64,000 bases of DNA, taken from the NCBI RefSeq assembly GCF_000711235.1, contig NZ_JOMI01000003.1, positions 62,001 to 126,000 on the forward strand, read 5' to 3'. This DNA comes from Prevotella sp. 10(H) (GTDB lineage: Bacteria > Bacteroidota > Bacteroidia > Bacteroidales > Dysgonomonadaceae). Positions 42,855-52,077 of this stretch are shown here, piece by piece (positions within the stretch are counted from its first letter, which is position 1; every line of letters starts with the position of its first letter). The position numbers were made by a program, and so were the translations under genes. The notes beneath the pieces are model-generated. The model saw only the letters and a program-made list of their open reading frames with translations, was not told the origin of the DNA and made no database searches.

Positions 42855-44648
42855 ATGACACTGGAAGAAGTAAAGAATTCATATAAAGATATTATTGAAA
42901 AAGAAAAGATAACCCTTTCGAAACTAAAAAAGACTATATTTCAGATAGGTACCCTACGACTTGTCATCGTACTTGTATGTATTGCCTTCAGCTATGTCGC
43001 TTGGGACGATGCACCAGTTGTATTTGGCATAATATCAGTTTCTATTATTCTTTATCTTTTCGTCATGAAATATCATAACCGTTTGTTCATTCAAAAACGG
43101 TATTGTGAACTACTTATAGAAAATGCCGGAAATGAACTAAAGGGGATAGATTACGATTTTTCTCCATTCGACGGCGCCTCGGAAATGGCTGACCATAACC
43201 ACAGTTACAGTGTCGATCTGGATATGTTTGGTCATCATTCATTTTTTCAGTCTGTAAACAGGACTGTTACTTCATTTGGTAAAGACAGGCTGGCTGATAC
43301 TTTACTATATCCGTTCGAGAAGAAAGAAGATATATTGATGCAACAGGAAGCCATAAAGGAATTAGGAGGTAGGATAGATTTGCTTTCTCATTTCAGGGCA
43401 ATAGGACAGATGACTGATGCCGAAAATTTGAATATCCCGTATTTCTCCCAGCAATTTATGCAGACAAGGCTTTTATCAAAGAGCTTTTGGCGGTATTTTG
43501 TTTATATTGCTCCGGTTTTATCTATTCTTGTTCTCGTGTTGTCGGTTATTGGCCTGATACCTTTTCCGGTATTAGGTTTATGTTGGACTGTCTTGTTCTT
43601 TTTGAGTCTTGTTCCCCTAAAAGATATAAGAAAAAAGATGGATCTCTTTGAAAAGAAAATAGAAACACTCGATACTTATTCCAAACTGTTCAAGATAATA
43701 GAAGAGGAGCAATTCGAATCTCCTTTGTTAAGCAAGATACAAACAAAGGTAAAAGACGGACAGTCTGCTTCGCTTGCGATACATCAGTTAAAGTCGCATA
43801 GTAACAATCTCGACCAGTCTTCAAACGTGCTCGGATTATTAATCCTTAATCCCTTCTTTTTCTGGAATGTCATCTATTCGATAAAGATTGAGAAATGGAT
43901 AGTCCTTCATAAGGAGAATATCGCTATCTGGTTGAAAGTATTGGGAAAATTCGACAGCCTTGCTTCGTTAGGTACATTTGCATACAATAATCCCAACTAT
44001 GTTTATCCAGAGGTATCGGATACTTTTATGCTGGAGGGCAAAGATTTAGGACATCCGATGATAAATCGCAATGTTTGTGTCCGTAATGATGTGACTGTAG
44101 ATAAACAGCCATTTTTTATTGTAGTTACGGGAGCGAATATGGCTGGCAAAAGTACCTATCTTCGTACCGTCGGTCTGAATCTTGTTTTAGCTTGTGCAGG
44201 AGCGCCCGTATGTGCAACTTCATTAAAGTTTTATCCATATAAGCTGGTTACCAATCTACGTACGTCCGATTCCCTAACTGACAATGAATCTTATTTCTTC
44301 GCAGAGCTGAAACGGCTGAAAATGATAATCGACCGTTTGCAATCGTGTGAGCAATTGTTCATCATCTTAGACGAAATCCTTAAGGGGACTAACTCGGAGG
44401 ATAAGCAAAAGGGATCCATCGCTTTGATGAAACAATTGGTATCGCTAGATGGGAACGGCATTATTGCTACGCATGACCTTGTATTGGGGAATCTTGAAAA
44501 AGAGTTTCCTGATTCGATAAAGAATTACCGTTTCGAAGCGGATATTACCGGCGAACAATTATCTTTTACTTATAAGATTCGTGAAGGTGTTGCGCAGAAT
44601 ATGAATGCCAGTTTCCTGATGAAAAAGATGGGTATAACAGGATTATAA
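42855..44648 (+). CDS. Membrane-anchored MutS-like ATPase
   Basis: A 597-residue protein with a MutS domain V ATPase at its C-terminus: Walker A TGANMAGKSTYL at about 425-436, then DNESYFFAELKRLK and Walker B LFIILDEILKGTNSEDK, and IATHDLVLG. The mismatch-recognition domains of true MutS are missing. The N-terminal half instead has two pairs of membrane helices (about 33-72 and 211-256). This is a separate MutS-like family found in Bacteroidetes; a role in mismatch repair is doubtful. It is followed by an AhpD-like gene after 9 bases. Confidence 0.85.
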   Translation: MTLEEVKNSYKDIIEKEKITLSKLKKTIFQIGTLRLVIVLVCIAFSYVAWDDAPVVFGIISVSIILYLFVMKYHNRLFIQKRYCELLIENAGNELKGIDYDFSPFDGASEMADHNHSYSVDLDMFGHHSFFQSVNRTVTSFGKDRLADTLLYPFEKKEDILMQQEAIKELGGRIDLLSHFRAIGQMTDAENLNIPYFSQQFMQTRLLSKSFWRYFVYIAPVLSILVLVLSVIGLIPFPVLGLCWTVLFFLSLVPLKDIRKKMDLFEKKIETLDTYSKLFKIIEEEQFESPLLSKIQTKVKDGQSASLAIHQLKSHSNNLDQSSNVLGLLILNPFFFWNVIYSIKIEKWIVLHKENIAIWLKVLGKFDSLASLGTFAYNNPNYVYPEVSDTFMLEGKDLGHPMINRNVCVRNDVTVDKQPFFIVVTGANMAGKSTYLRTVGLNLVLACAGAPVCATSLKFYPYKLVTNLRTSDSLTDNESYFFAELKRLKMIIDRLQSCEQLFIILDEILKGTNSEDKQKGSIALMKQLVSLDGNGIIATHDLVLGNLEKEFPDSIKNYRFEADITGEQLSFTYKIREGVAQNMNASFLMKKMGITGL

Positions 44649-44657
44649 TAAAACGAC

Positions 44658-44987
44658 ATGGAAGACTTTAACCGACGAAGAAAAGAACTGAACAGCCTGA
44701 TGGGTGATACGGATGAATTTTTCAGAGAATTTGGAAAATTAGATGACAATACTTATTCGGATGGCGTTATTCCTAAGAAGTATAAAGAATTGACCGGTTT
44801 GTCTATTTCAGTTCTGACAAGATGCGAAGAGTGCATTCTTTACCATATTCAGGCTTGTCTTGAAGAAAATGCATCAAAGGAAGAAATAATAGAAGCTATA
44901 AAGATAGGTGTCATCGGAGGAGGTTCGATAACATATCCGTCGGCCAGATTTGCTTTCAGTGTTTTACAAGATATGAAGATTATATAG
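44658..44987 (+). CDS. AhpD-like carboxymuconolactone decarboxylase-family protein
   Basis: A 109-residue protein with the redox-active Cys56-Glu-Glu-Cys59 and His63 (RCEECILYHIQAC), the hallmark of AhpD-like thiol peroxidase partners. A typical C-terminal GGSITYPSARFAF follows. It is probably a thiol-disulfide reductant or peroxidase in the cytoplasm. It sits between the MutS-like gene (9-base gap) and the DUF2851 gene (2-base gap), so the three are one operon. Confidence 0.85.
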   Translation: MEDFNRRRKELNSLMGDTDEFFREFGKLDDNTYSDGVIPKKYKELTGLSISVLTRCEECILYHIQACLEENASKEEIIEAIKIGVIGGGSITYPSARFAFSVLQDMKII

Positions 44988-44989
44988 TT

Positions 44990-46252
44990 ATGGAAGATAT
45001 TCTGCATTATGTATGGAAATTCAGGCTTTTCCAAAAGGATTTGAAAACAACAACAGGTCAATCCGTTGAAGTTATAGATGTCGGATTGCCCAATACGAAT
45101 GCAGGCCCTGATTTCTTCAATGCTAAAATTAAGATTGAAGATAAAATATGGGCGGGAAATATAGAGATACATAAATCGTCTGACGATTGGATGAAACACA
45201 AACACCATGAAGATGAGAATTATAATTCCGTAATACTACATGTAGTAGAAAAAGCTAATTGTGAAGTATACAATCAATCGGGGCAGTCTGTTCTGCAATG
45301 TGAAATTACTTACCCGAAAAATATCATGGAGAATTACGATTTCCTGATCCATTCCAATACTGATATTCCATGCTGCAATTACATTGCTTCCATGCCTGCG
45401 TTTCATCTGAGTTCGTGGATGAATACTCTTTTGATAGAACGTATGGAGCGGAAGGCCAATCATATCGAAGAATTGTTGACGCGTTTTAATAACTCGTGGG
45501 AAGATGCGTTTTATGTAATTCTTTGTCGCAATTTCGGTTTCGGCCTAAACTCCGATTCTTTCGAACGTCTGGCATTGAGCTTACCATTGAAATATATTCA
45601 GAAACAGGGGGATAATCTTATCCAGATCGAGGCCTTGTTGTTCGGGCAATCGGGTATGCTAGACAACCTGAAAGTAAACGACGACTATTTCTCTCTGTTG
45701 CAAAAGGAATACGCTTTCCTGAAAAATAAATACGAACTGAAATCGTTAGATTCATATGTATTTAAGAATCTGCGAACACGGCCTACGGCTTTTCCTCAGA
45801 TACGGATAGCCCAGCTGGCTGCTTTATTACACAGTTCACATGGATTATTTTCTAAAATCATATCTTGTGAAGATGTCGGGCGTATCAGGTTGATGTTTCA
45901 TGTTAACGCTTCAGAATACTGGCAGACTCATTATGCATTTGGCGTGACATCGGAACGTAAGGTCAAGTTTCTGGGTGATGCATCGTTGGACATTATACTA
46001 ATAAATACTGTGGCGCCTTTTCTTTTCATCTATGGCAAAAGTATAAACAGCGATACTCATTGCGAACGTGCTCTCAACTTTCTTGAGATATTGAAGCCGG
46101 AAAGGAACTCGATTACAAAACGATTCGAAAAGCTTAAGATGCCTTTAAACAATGCGGCAGATTCACAGGCTATCATACAATTGAAACGCGAATATTGTGA
46201 AATGCGTAAATGCCTGTTTTGCAGGATAGGGCATCAGTTGCTTACTTGCTGA
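44990..46252 (+). CDS. DUF2851 family protein
   Basis: A 420-residue cytoplasmic protein of the Bacteroidetes DUF2851 family. Near the N-terminus are GPDFFNAKIKIEDKIWAGNIEIH and HEDENYNSVILHVV, where conserved Asp, Glu and Lys could form a nuclease-like (PD-(D/E)xK) core; this is my inference from pattern. The C-terminus has CxxxxCLFCRIG with paired Cys. The function is unknown. It lies in an operon behind the AhpD-like gene. Confidence 0.75.
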   Translation: MEDILHYVWKFRLFQKDLKTTTGQSVEVIDVGLPNTNAGPDFFNAKIKIEDKIWAGNIEIHKSSDDWMKHKHHEDENYNSVILHVVEKANCEVYNQSGQSVLQCEITYPKNIMENYDFLIHSNTDIPCCNYIASMPAFHLSSWMNTLLIERMERKANHIEELLTRFNNSWEDAFYVILCRNFGFGLNSDSFERLALSLPLKYIQKQGDNLIQIEALLFGQSGMLDNLKVNDDYFSLLQKEYAFLKNKYELKSLDSYVFKNLRTRPTAFPQIRIAQLAALLHSSHGLFSKIISCEDVGRIRLMFHVNASEYWQTHYAFGVTSERKVKFLGDASLDIILINTVAPFLFIYGKSINSDTHCERALNFLEILKPERNSITKRFEKLKMPLNNAADSQAIIQLKREYCEMRKCLFCRIGHQLLTC

Positions 46253-46285
46253 TCATACACAACATATATATAAACTTGTAGCAAA

Positions 46286-47497
46286 ATGAAGTATATAGAC
46301 CTCTTTAACCATCTGAAAAAGATCGAGAATTATACAGATAGTGAGATTGAGATAGATCATCATCTTGTTATCCGTAATTTCACATTCGAATCCAATTACC
46401 GCTTTATTCTTCCCGGCGGCTTGGGTAATAACGACGACTATGAATATATTCCCAGTGTACCGCAGGATTACGAGCCGGATGTTATCCAGAAGATGCTTAA
46501 TAAAAAGGATTCCGAAATAACAGAGAATATCAAATTCCGGTATCATATGATAATGCCTAAAAAGGAGGACAAAGCCAAAGGTATAATCTTCCTGTTTCAC
46601 GGCTTCAATGAAAAATACTGGAATAAGTACCTGCCTTGGGCTAAGTATATTGCAGAGAAGACGGGCAAATCCATTGTAATGTTTCCTATCGCCTTTCATA
46701 TGAATCGCGCTCCGGCAACATGGAGCAATTCCCGCGAGATGTATCATGTGAGTGAGCAGAGGAAAATGCGTCACCCGGATGTTATTTGCTCCAGCTTGTC
46801 TAATGTGGCTATCAGTACACGTTTACATAACAAGCCGCAACGGTTTATCTGGTCGGGTTTGCAGAGCTACTATGATGTAATAGATTTCGTTGAAAATATT
46901 AAAGAGAATCTGCATCCGGCAATAGATAAGAATGCTACGATAGATTTCTTTTCATACTCTATAGGCACTTTCCTCGGTGAAATTCTGATGATGAGCAACA
47001 AGGACGGACATTTTACCAACTCGAAATATGCCACTTTCTGTGGAGGGGCGGTATTCAACCGCTTATCTCCCGTCTCGAAATTTATCCTTGATAGTGAAGC
47101 GAATGTAAGCCTTTATTCATACGTAGTGGAACATTTGGAGAGCCATATGAAGCGAGATGAAGTACTTCGTCATTATATGCATACTCATCCTGAAGGCAAC
47201 AATTTCCGTAGCATGCTGAATTATCGGACGCTCACTAAAGAAAGGGAAGAACGCTTCAGGGAAATGAGTCATCAGTTCTATGCAATCACATTGGCGAATG
47301 ATGAGGTCGTACCTACTTATGAAGTTATCAACACATTGCAAGGCTCTTGCCGTGATATTCCTATTAAGGTAGAAACCTTGGACTATCCATATAAATATAT
47401 CCATGAAGATCCGTTTCCGGCACTTCCGCGAATTGCAGATGAAGTGGATAAGCAGTTCCGTTTTACATTTGATAAAATAAGTGATTTTTTAAAATAA
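46286..47497 (+). CDS. Alpha/beta-hydrolase fold protein of unknown role (DUF6051-like)
   Basis: A 403-residue protein without a signal peptide. GIIFLFHGFNEKYWNKYLPWAKYI (shortened: FLFHGFNEKYW near residue 105) is an oxyanion-hole strand. FFSYSIGTFLGE near residue 220 is a nucleophile elbow with Ser in S-x-S-x-G form. TLANDEVVPTYEVINT marks the acid strand, and a final His may be in YIHEDP. I recall similar proteins under DUF6051. The substrate is not known. Confidence 0.7.
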   Translation: MKYIDLFNHLKKIENYTDSEIEIDHHLVIRNFTFESNYRFILPGGLGNNDDYEYIPSVPQDYEPDVIQKMLNKKDSEITENIKFRYHMIMPKKEDKAKGIIFLFHGFNEKYWNKYLPWAKYIAEKTGKSIVMFPIAFHMNRAPATWSNSREMYHVSEQRKMRHPDVICSSLSNVAISTRLHNKPQRFIWSGLQSYYDVIDFVENIKENLHPAIDKNATIDFFSYSIGTFLGEILMMSNKDGHFTNSKYATFCGGAVFNRLSPVSKFILDSEANVSLYSYVVEHLESHMKRDEVLRHYMHTHPEGNNFRSMLNYRTLTKEREERFREMSHQFYAITLANDEVVPTYEVINTLQGSCRDIPIKVETLDYPYKYIHEDPFPALPRIADEVDKQFRFTFDKISDFLK

Positions 47498-47508
47498 CTA
47501 ACGTACCT

Positions 47509-48156
47509 ATGAACAAGCATTTTAAAGTACTATTATTAGCCATCTTTTCAGTATTCTTTTCCTCGTATGTCAAGGCGCAGGAAGTAGTAAAACTCTTTAA
47601 CGGACAAGACCTGTCCAACTGGAACTTCGTGTTAGAGAAAGAAGACGTTCCGGCCGAAAAAGTCTATTCTATAAAGAACGGAGTCATCCATATTATCGGC
47701 GAGCCTTTGGGCTATATGTATACAAAAGAGAAGTATAGCAACTTCCACCTGCATGCCGAATGGAAATGGCCGGGAGGAGTAGAGTCGAACAGCGGGATAT
47801 TCCTGTTAATCGAAAGTGCGGACAACCCATTCCCGAATGGTGTAGAATGCCAGCTTAAATCTGGAGATGCCGGAGATTTCGTTTTACTGAATGGTTCGGA
47901 CTTGGCAGAATATAAAGTACCTGAAAGCGGACGACCTAAATTCCCTGTTGTACCGAAAGCTAACAAATCGAGCGAGAATGTTCCCGGAAAATGGAACTGT
48001 GCCGATATATATTGCTATGACGGAAAGATTACCGTATATATCAATGGTGTATTCCAGAATAAAGGTACAGATAAGGTCAAAGAAGGACATATCGGTTTAC
48101 AGAGCGAAGGTAAGGACGTCCAGTTTCGCAACGTATTGCTGACTCCTTTACCTTAA
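47509..48156 (+). CDS. Secreted DUF1080 protein (3-keto-disaccharide hydrolase family)
   Basis: A 215-residue protein with a signal peptide (1-23, ending VKAQE). The concanavalin-like jelly roll has LFNGQDLSNWNF at the start, FHLHAEWKWPGGVESNSGIFL in the middle and GHIGLQSEGKDVQFRNVLL at the end. Some DUF1080 proteins hydrolyse 3-keto-glycosides; others only bind glycans. It follows the alpha/beta-hydrolase gene by 11 bases. Confidence 0.82.
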   Translation: MNKHFKVLLLAIFSVFFSSYVKAQEVVKLFNGQDLSNWNFVLEKEDVPAEKVYSIKNGVIHIIGEPLGYMYTKEKYSNFHLHAEWKWPGGVESNSGIFLLIESADNPFPNGVECQLKSGDAGDFVLLNGSDLAEYKVPESGRPKFPVVPKANKSSENVPGKWNCADIYCYDGKITVYINGVFQNKGTDKVKEGHIGLQSEGKDVQFRNVLLTPLP

Positions 48157-48181
48157 GATATAATTGAAAATAAGAGAAGAG

Positions 48182-48209
48182 GGGAGAATGATATCATTTT
48201 CCCTTTTTT
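48182..48209. terminator. Terminator between the DUF1080 gene and lpxB
   Basis: GGGAGAATGAT / ATCATTTTCCC (48182-48192 and 48193-48203, one wobble), with a T-run after it. It overlaps the end of the convergent lpxB. Confidence 0.75.
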
Positions 48210-49336
48210 AATTTGTATGTAATGATCTTTGCTGCATGAGCGGAGGCTCCCGGTTTGCCGAGTATATCTATTATTCTGTCATATTCAGCCAGCATGTTAT
48301 TGCGGTAGGGTAAGTCGTTCAGTAGCTTATTGGTTTCGTACTGAATAGTCTTTACAGAAAAGAACTTGGCAAATAGTTCCTGTACTACTGTCTTATCAGC
48401 AATCAGATTGACAAGGGATATATACTTAGTATGTAGTATATTCTTAAATACCCAATATACGACTTGCGGTATCGGGGTCTTATAGCAAACTACTTGTGGA
48501 ATCCGGAATAATGCGGTTTCTAAAGTTGCTGTACCGGAAGTTACCAAAGCGGCTTCAGCGTATTCCAGCAAACGGTAGGTTTGTCCGAAAACAATGCTGC
48601 AAGATTTATCCCCGATGTATTTCTTATAGTAATCCGGATCTATACCCGGTGCTCCGGCGATTACGGCCTGATATCCAGAAAAGCGTTCTATTGCTTCCAG
48701 CATCGAAGGCAGATTGTCTTTAATTTCCTGTTGGCGGCTTCCTGCTAAAAGGGCTATTATTGGCTTTTCTTCCAGTTGGTTCTGTGAGAGGAAGGTTTCC
48801 TTTGTATCATCCTTATTCTCTGCTCTGAAATTAGCTACAGCATCTACTACGGGATTGCCTACATAATCGATATGGTAATTATGTTTCTTATAGAAATCTA
48901 CTTCAAATGGAAGTATAGAAAGCATTTCATCCACATACTTTTTGAATGACTTCACCCTGTATTCTTTCCATGCCCATACTTTTGGAGAGATGTAGTAGTA
49001 TACAGGTATTTGAGTATTTGTCTTGATATACTTGGCTACTTTCAGATTGAAGCCGGGATAATCTATAAGTATGAGCACATCCGGCTGAAACTTGATAATC
49101 TCCTCATTACACATTTTCATGTTGCGCAGGATAGTTCGTAGATTCAGCAATACGGGAATGAAGCCCATAAATGCCATCTCCCTGTAATGCTTAACAAGCT
49201 TTCCGCCCTGTATCTGCATAAGGTCACCGCCAAAGAAACAGAATTCGGCATCCGCATCCTGCTCTTTCAATGCAGCCATCAGGTTCGAACCGTGTAAGTC
49301 ACCTGACGCTTCTCCCGCAACAAGAAAATACTTCAT
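48194..49336 (-). CDS. lpxB: Lipid-A-disaccharide synthase
   Basis: Joins UDP-diacylglucosamine and lipid X to the lipid A disaccharide on the inner face of the membrane. The 380 residues match the family length. The N-terminus YFLVAGEASGDLHGSNL holds the conserved GEASGD (7-12). Later come SPKVWAWKEYRVKSFKKY and VTSGTATLETALF for nucleotide-sugar binding. It follows surE, with two tracts of 7-bp repeats between the genes. Confidence 0.95.
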   Translation of the reverse strand: MKYFLVAGEASGDLHGSNLMAALKEQDADAEFCFFGGDLMQIQGGKLVKHYREMAFMGFIPVLLNLRTILRNMKMCNEEIIKFQPDVLILIDYPGFNLKVAKYIKTNTQIPVYYYISPKVWAWKEYRVKSFKKYVDEMLSILPFEVDFYKKHNYHIDYVGNPVVDAVANFRAENKDDTKETFLSQNQLEEKPIIALLAGSRQQEIKDNLPSMLEAIERFSGYQAVIAGAPGIDPDYYKKYIGDKSCSIVFGQTYRLLEYAEAALVTSGTATLETALFRIPQVVCYKTPIPQVVYWVFKNILHTKYISLVNLIADKTVVQELFAKFFSVKTIQYETNKLLNDLPYRNNMLAEYDRIIDILGKPGASAHAAKIITYKLKKGK

Positions 49337-49343
49337 AAGAATC

Positions 49344-49416
49344 AGTTAACAGTCATCAGTTAGCAGTCAACAGAAATACTATCGTATGATAACTCATAAC
49401 TTATAATTTATAACTA
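49344..49416. repeat. Two heptad tracts between surE and lpxB
   Basis: The first tract is four AGTnAnC heptads (AGTTAAC, AGTCATC, AGTTAGC, AGTCAAC; 49344-49371). The second is four ATAACTn heptads (ATAACTC, ATAACTT, ATAATTT, ATAACTA; 49389-49416). The surE stop codon (49414-49416) lies in the last unit. Confidence 0.88.
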
Positions 49417-50187
49417 TACTAATTTCTCCCAACTCTTTATCATCTCCAGATGATCGTGGTTTGTCATATCCACTTTGACCGGAACGACGGAAACATATCC
49501 TTGATTCAGCGCCCATTCATCTGTCATTTCATCATGTGGCTCGTCGTTTTCAAATGAACCTGTGAGCCAGTATATTTGTTTGTTCGCCCCGTCTTTGGAC
49601 GGCATAAATTCATTCACCCATTGTCCGGCTGTCTGCCTGCATATTTTCACCCCTTTTATGGCTTCACCTTTAGGTATGTTTACATTGAGGCACGTTCCGG
49701 CAGGTAACCCATCTTTCAATACCTGTTCGGTAAGCATCCTTGTATATTTATGGGTAGCGGAGAAATCAGCATTATGATCATGGTCGAGCAGCGAAAATCC
49801 TATGGACGGCACCTTAAAAACAGCACCCTCGATTGCAGCTCCCATCGTTCCCGAGTACAGTACGGCAACAGCAGCATTCGATCCGTGGTTAATACCTGAA
49901 AGAACTATATCCGGTTTCTTCCCTGCGAGTTCGCTTATGCCTAATTTCACACAATCTACCGGTGTCCCTGAGCAACTATAGATTCTCACATCTCCTTCAT
50001 TCTTTATCAGATGTATCCGCAACGGTTGCAGTGAGGTAATAGCACTCGACATACCCGAGCGGGGACCGTCCGGCGCTACAACTATTATCTCACCTAAACC
50101 CTTTACACTTTCTATCAGTTCGTTTATGCCTTTTGCCTGATACCCATCGTCGTTAGTAATCAGTATCAGAGGCTTTTGATTCTCCAT
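49414..50187 (-). CDS. surE: 5'/3'-nucleotidase SurE
   Basis: Removes phosphate from nucleoside monophosphates. The metal site is ITNDDG with Asp13 and Asp14, and SGINHGSNA holds the conserved Asn residues. I start at the ATG at 50187 (257 residues): the open frame runs 45 bases further, but a -7 promoter element (50226 to 50219) lies inside that extension. The stop codon falls within a repeat tract, so the final residues are written in repeat sequence. Confidence 0.93.
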   Translation of the reverse strand: MENQKPLILITNDDGYQAKGINELIESVKGLGEIIVVAPDGPRSGMSSAITSLQPLRIHLIKNEGDVRIYSCSGTPVDCVKLGISELAGKKPDIVLSGINHGSNAAVAVLYSGTMGAAIEGAVFKVPSIGFSLLDHDHNADFSATHKYTRMLTEQVLKDGLPAGTCLNVNIPKGEAIKGVKICRQTAGQWVNEFMPSKDGANKQIYWLTGSFENDEPHDEMTDEWALNQGYVSVVPVKVDMTNHDHLEMIKSWEKLV

Positions 50188-50218
50188 ATTATAATCTGTA
50201 TTTATCCTTTTCGAAGAA

Positions 50219-50340
50219 CAAAGATACGTCAATATTTTCTAATTCACTTGTGCTATTTTTATATCCTTGTTAATTTATGGTTATTATTCCAAATCCTTAC
50301 AGGATGTACGTTACTGCTTAGCCAATAATTATTACCTTTG
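50219..50340. promoter_or_regulatory. Divergent promoters of surE and the alkaline phosphatase gene
   Basis: On the minus strand TATCTTTG (50226 to 50219) is 32 bases before surE. On the plus strand TACCTTTG (50333-50340) is 34 bases before the phosphatase ATG. Both are exact TAnnTTTG matches; no clear -33 TTTG is seen. Confidence 0.55.
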
Positions 50341-50373
50341 GGGAAAATCTTTATAAACGAAAAATCTAAAGCG

Positions 50374-52023
50374 ATGAAGAAAGTGAGTATGAGCATCTTG
50401 CTCTTCCTTATGCTTTCGATCACTGTATTCGCTCAGCAGCAGTATCGGAGGCCTGTAAAACCTACTAAGAACGTAATTGTTATGATACCCGACGGCACTT
50501 CTATCGGTGTAGTTTCGGCTGCACGCTGGTATCAGATTTATAACAAGCTGGGCGGTCAGAATCTGGCTATCGACCCATATATGTGCGGAACCGTCAAGAC
50601 GTTTTCCTCAAATGCTCCTATTGGCGACTCTGCTCCGACAACTTCTTGTTACATGACCGGAATGCCGCAGCGGACAGGTAATGTATCTATTTATCCTGTA
50701 GCCGATCCGGAAAACGATCTTATTCCTGTCGATCCTCAAATGGCATACCAGCCTTTGGCTACGGTTTTAGAGGCTGCAAAATACCAGCAGAACAAAGCAA
50801 CCGGACTTGTTGTAACAGTTGAATTTCCCCATGCTACTCCTGCTGATTGTTCAGCACATCATTACAACAGAGGCAAATATGATTATATAGGTTCACAAAT
50901 GGCTTATCAGAATCTCGATGTAATGTTCGGAGGAGGTAATTCTATTCTTACTGATGATATCAAGCAGCACTTCAAAAATACAGGCACAAAACTGATACAG
51001 GATGATATCAAAGCCTTCAAGTCTTTCAACGGCAGAGAAAAAGTTTGGGCTCTTTTCAAAGAGAGAGATTTACCTTACGATCTTGATAGGGATGCCAGTG
51101 AAGTACCGTCTTTGCAGGAGATGACAGAGAAAGCATTGGAAAGATTATCCAAAAGCGAGAATGGCTTTTTCCTTATGGTAGAAGGCAGCAAGATAGACTG
51201 GTCGGCTCATGGCAACGATGCTATTGGCTGTATTACCGAATATCTGGCATTTGACAAGGCTGTAGCTTCTGTTATGGAATTTGCTAAAAAGAACGGAGAA
51301 ACCACAGTGATAGTTCTTCCCGATCATGGCAATAGCGGATTTACTATCGGACGCCGTGATCTGAAAAGTTACGATAAGGCTACTTTCGACGATCTCTTTA
51401 AGAATGTATCCAAATACAAGAAGACCGGGGAAGGCCTCGAACGCATACTATTGAAGTCGAAGCCGGAACAATTTAAAGCTATCTTTAAGGAATATACCGA
51501 TATCGATCTTAAACAAGAGGAACTCGATCTGTTGCTTAGTTCGAAGAACTATAAAGAAGCCGATTATATGAAGGTGAGCAACAGTGTGAATATGGGTTCG
51601 AGTATCATTAAGATTATGAATGCTCATACATATTTCGGGTTCACTACCGGAGGACATACCGGTGAAGAAGTTTTCCTTGCTGCTTATCACCCTAACGGGG
51701 ATATACCTGTGGGTATGAATACCAATATGGAGATCAATCAGTATATGTGTGCTGCTCTCGGCTTATCTACATCCCTGCCTGAAATGACTAAAGAGGTATT
51801 CGCCAAGCATACCGAAGTGTTTAAAGGTATGGAATATACGATAGATAAATCGACGGACTTCCCTGTATTGAAAGTTAAGAAAGGCAATACAACACTGACT
51901 GTTCCGGCATTCAAATCGGTAGTTTATCTCAACGATCAGCCTGTAGCATTACCTACAGTTGTAGTGTATATAGATAAGAACGATACTTTCTATCTTCCTA
52001 AAAGCCTTGCCGGTAAACTATAA
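50374..52023 (+). CDS. Secreted alkaline phosphatase
   Basis: A 549-residue metal-dependent phosphatase of the PhoA superfamily. The signal peptide starts at MKKVSMSILLFLM (ATG at 50374) and ends TVFAQQ. The open frame begins upstream at a TTG that overlaps the promoter -7 element, so it is not used. The metal and nucleophile motifs are MIPDGTS, GDSAPTTSCYMTG (Asp-Ser-Ala), VEGSKIDWSAHGND, LPDHGNSG, and TTGGHTGEEV near the end. It releases phosphate in the periplasm. An extra domain follows after about residue 480. Confidence 0.9.
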   Translation: MKKVSMSILLFLMLSITVFAQQQYRRPVKPTKNVIVMIPDGTSIGVVSAARWYQIYNKLGGQNLAIDPYMCGTVKTFSSNAPIGDSAPTTSCYMTGMPQRTGNVSIYPVADPENDLIPVDPQMAYQPLATVLEAAKYQQNKATGLVVTVEFPHATPADCSAHHYNRGKYDYIGSQMAYQNLDVMFGGGNSILTDDIKQHFKNTGTKLIQDDIKAFKSFNGREKVWALFKERDLPYDLDRDASEVPSLQEMTEKALERLSKSENGFFLMVEGSKIDWSAHGNDAIGCITEYLAFDKAVASVMEFAKKNGETTVIVLPDHGNSGFTIGRRDLKSYDKATFDDLFKNVSKYKKTGEGLERILLKSKPEQFKAIFKEYTDIDLKQEELDLLLSSKNYKEADYMKVSNSVNMGSSIIKIMNAHTYFGFTTGGHTGEEVFLAAYHPNGDIPVGMNTNMEINQYMCAALGLSTSLPEMTKEVFAKHTEVFKGMEYTIDKSTDFPVLKVKKGNTTLTVPAFKSVVYLNDQPVALPTVVVYIDKNDTFYLPKSLAGKL

Positions 52024-52045
52024 TACCTGATGTAAAAAGAATAAG

Positions 52046-52077
52046 AAAGGACTGAATTTTCAGTCCTTTTCTTTTTT
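52046..52077. terminator. Terminator after the alkaline phosphatase gene
   Basis: AAAGGACTGAA / TTCAGTCCTTT (52046-52056 and 52059-52069), with a 2-base centre, followed by TCTTTTTT. The convergent gene ends right here. Confidence 0.85.
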
